In this document: piece by piece, positions 5,783 to 6,347 of the stretch
How positions within the stretch are numbered: position 1 is the first letter of the stretch
Layout of the letters: every line of letters starts with the position of its first letter
Assembly: GCA_045656625.1 (NCBI GenBank)
Contig: JAZORL010000052.1
Location: 1 to 6,347, forward strand
Length of the DNA stretch: 6,347 nucleotides
Reading direction: 5' to 3'
Source: Scatosoma sp045656625
Lineage (GTDB): Bacteria; Bacillota; Clostridia; Christensenellales; Borkfalkiaceae
Notes under the pieces: generated by a model
The model's input: the letters and a program-made list of their open reading frames with translations, nothing else
Databases searched by the model: none
Told to the model about the DNA's origin: nothing
Position numbers and translations under genes: made by a program

Positions 5783-6347
5783 ATGAAAGTATTGAAGAGA
5801 AAAATGTTGAACGTTTTGCTTGCTTTTGTAATGGTATTCAGCTTTGCTTTTTCTGGGTGGGGCGGTATTTTTACGGCGATCAACGCAACGGCAGAAACGA
5901 CGGCTTTGGAAACGGAATTTACGAACGACGGTCAGTTTAGCCTTAGCGAATATAGCGGCGTTGCGTATTCTTTTGTGGACGGCGCAGCGGAAGGCTTGCC
6001 TGCAGGCTCTGAAGGTTCGGTATTGAAAATTGCAGACAACGGCGCGGCATACGTAAACGTTGATTTCAGCGCGGCGAAGATTTTGGCAAGCACGGTGGAA
6101 AGCGTTGTTGTAAGGGCGTATTCCCCCGATTATACCGCTGATGACGAATTGAGAATTAATAACGGCAGCGGCAGCGTAGGCGGCGCAGGGGCGCACAATA
6201 TGTCTACGTGGTGCGACATTTCTTTGCCTTTGAATTATATTACGGCGGAAAACGGCGATTTGGGTGCGTTTGCGCTTGGTCTTCGTGACAAGGGTACGAT
6301 TTCTCCTTATTTCTATATTGACAGCATTACCGTCAATATGAAAGAAA
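5783..6347 (+). CDS. Secreted protein of unknown function, N-terminal part (runs off the right end)
   Basis: The frame stays open for 188 codons to the window edge. It begins with a classical signal peptide: basic head MKVLKRK, hydrophobic core about 9-33, and likely signal-peptidase I cleavage after INATA (residue 37). No lipobox cysteine is present. The mature part alternates short polar and hydrophobic strands with many Gly, Ser, Asn, Asp and Thr residues (for example SVLKIADNGAAYVNVDF and YFYIDSITVNM). That pattern fits a beta-sandwich or carbohydrate-binding-like domain, as in large surface proteins of gut Clostridia. It has its own promoter and is separated from rlmD by a terminator, so it is functionally independent. 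The missing C-terminus could hold catalytic, repeat or cell-wall anchoring domains. Secretion is confident; the fold is an inference and the family is not recognised. Confidence 0.85.
   Translation, partial: MKVLKRKMLNVLLAFVMVFSFAFSGWGGIFTAINATAETTALETEFTNDGQFSLSEYSGVAYSFVDGAAEGLPAGSEGSVLKIADNGAAYVNVDFSAAKILASTVESVVVRAYSPDYTADDELRINNGSGSVGGAGAHNMSTWCDISLPLNYITAENGDLGAFALGLRDKGTISPYFYIDSITVNMKE

Overview
The window looks like a chromosomal segment of an anaerobic, low-to-moderate G+C member of Clostridia (Bacillota). The evidence is strong AGGAGG-type ribosome binding sites, sigma-A style promoters, a DUF5685 protein next to a J-domain/TPR/Cys-tail protein (a pairing I associate with Clostridia), and an RlmD of clostridial type. 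The frequent GCG, ACG and GAC codons recall uncultured Christensenellales-like gut lineages, but that assignment is a guess.

Layout. All recognised genes are on the + strand. (1) Positions 1-69 are the tail of an upstream transcription unit whose last gene cannot be resolved. (2) 70-1611 is a complete threonine synthase (thrC), followed by a short hairpin without a U-tract. (3) 1612-1761 carries a very good extended -10 promoter, with two 10-bp direct repeats one helical turn apart abutting its -35. (4) 1762-5345 is a compact four-gene unit: a DUF5685 protein, a degenerate J-domain protein with TPR-like helices and a cysteine-rich tail, a six-helix-type small membrane protein, and the Fe-S 23S rRNA uracil-C5 methyltransferase RlmD. 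The unit may also include a 33-codon reading frame or gene remnant at 5378-5479. It closes with a strong intrinsic terminator at 5504-5549. (5) An AT-rich gap of about 230 bases leads to a second good promoter. (6) From 5783 a secreted, probably beta-sandwich protein runs off the right end.

How the genes fit together. Threonine synthase is amino-acid housekeeping and seems separate from the next unit, which has its own promoter. The interesting part is the DUF5685 / J-like / membrane trio. DUF5685 has paired Asp-rich motifs reminiscent of trans-isoprenyl synthases plus several cysteines. The J-like protein has lost the HPD tripeptide needed to stimulate Hsp70 and ends in nine cysteines. The small membrane protein resembles an ECF S-component in topology. 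Together they look like an uncharacterised, perhaps membrane- or metal-associated module transcribed with RlmD, itself a [4Fe-4S] enzyme. No RNA genes, CRISPR arrays or insertion sequences were found.
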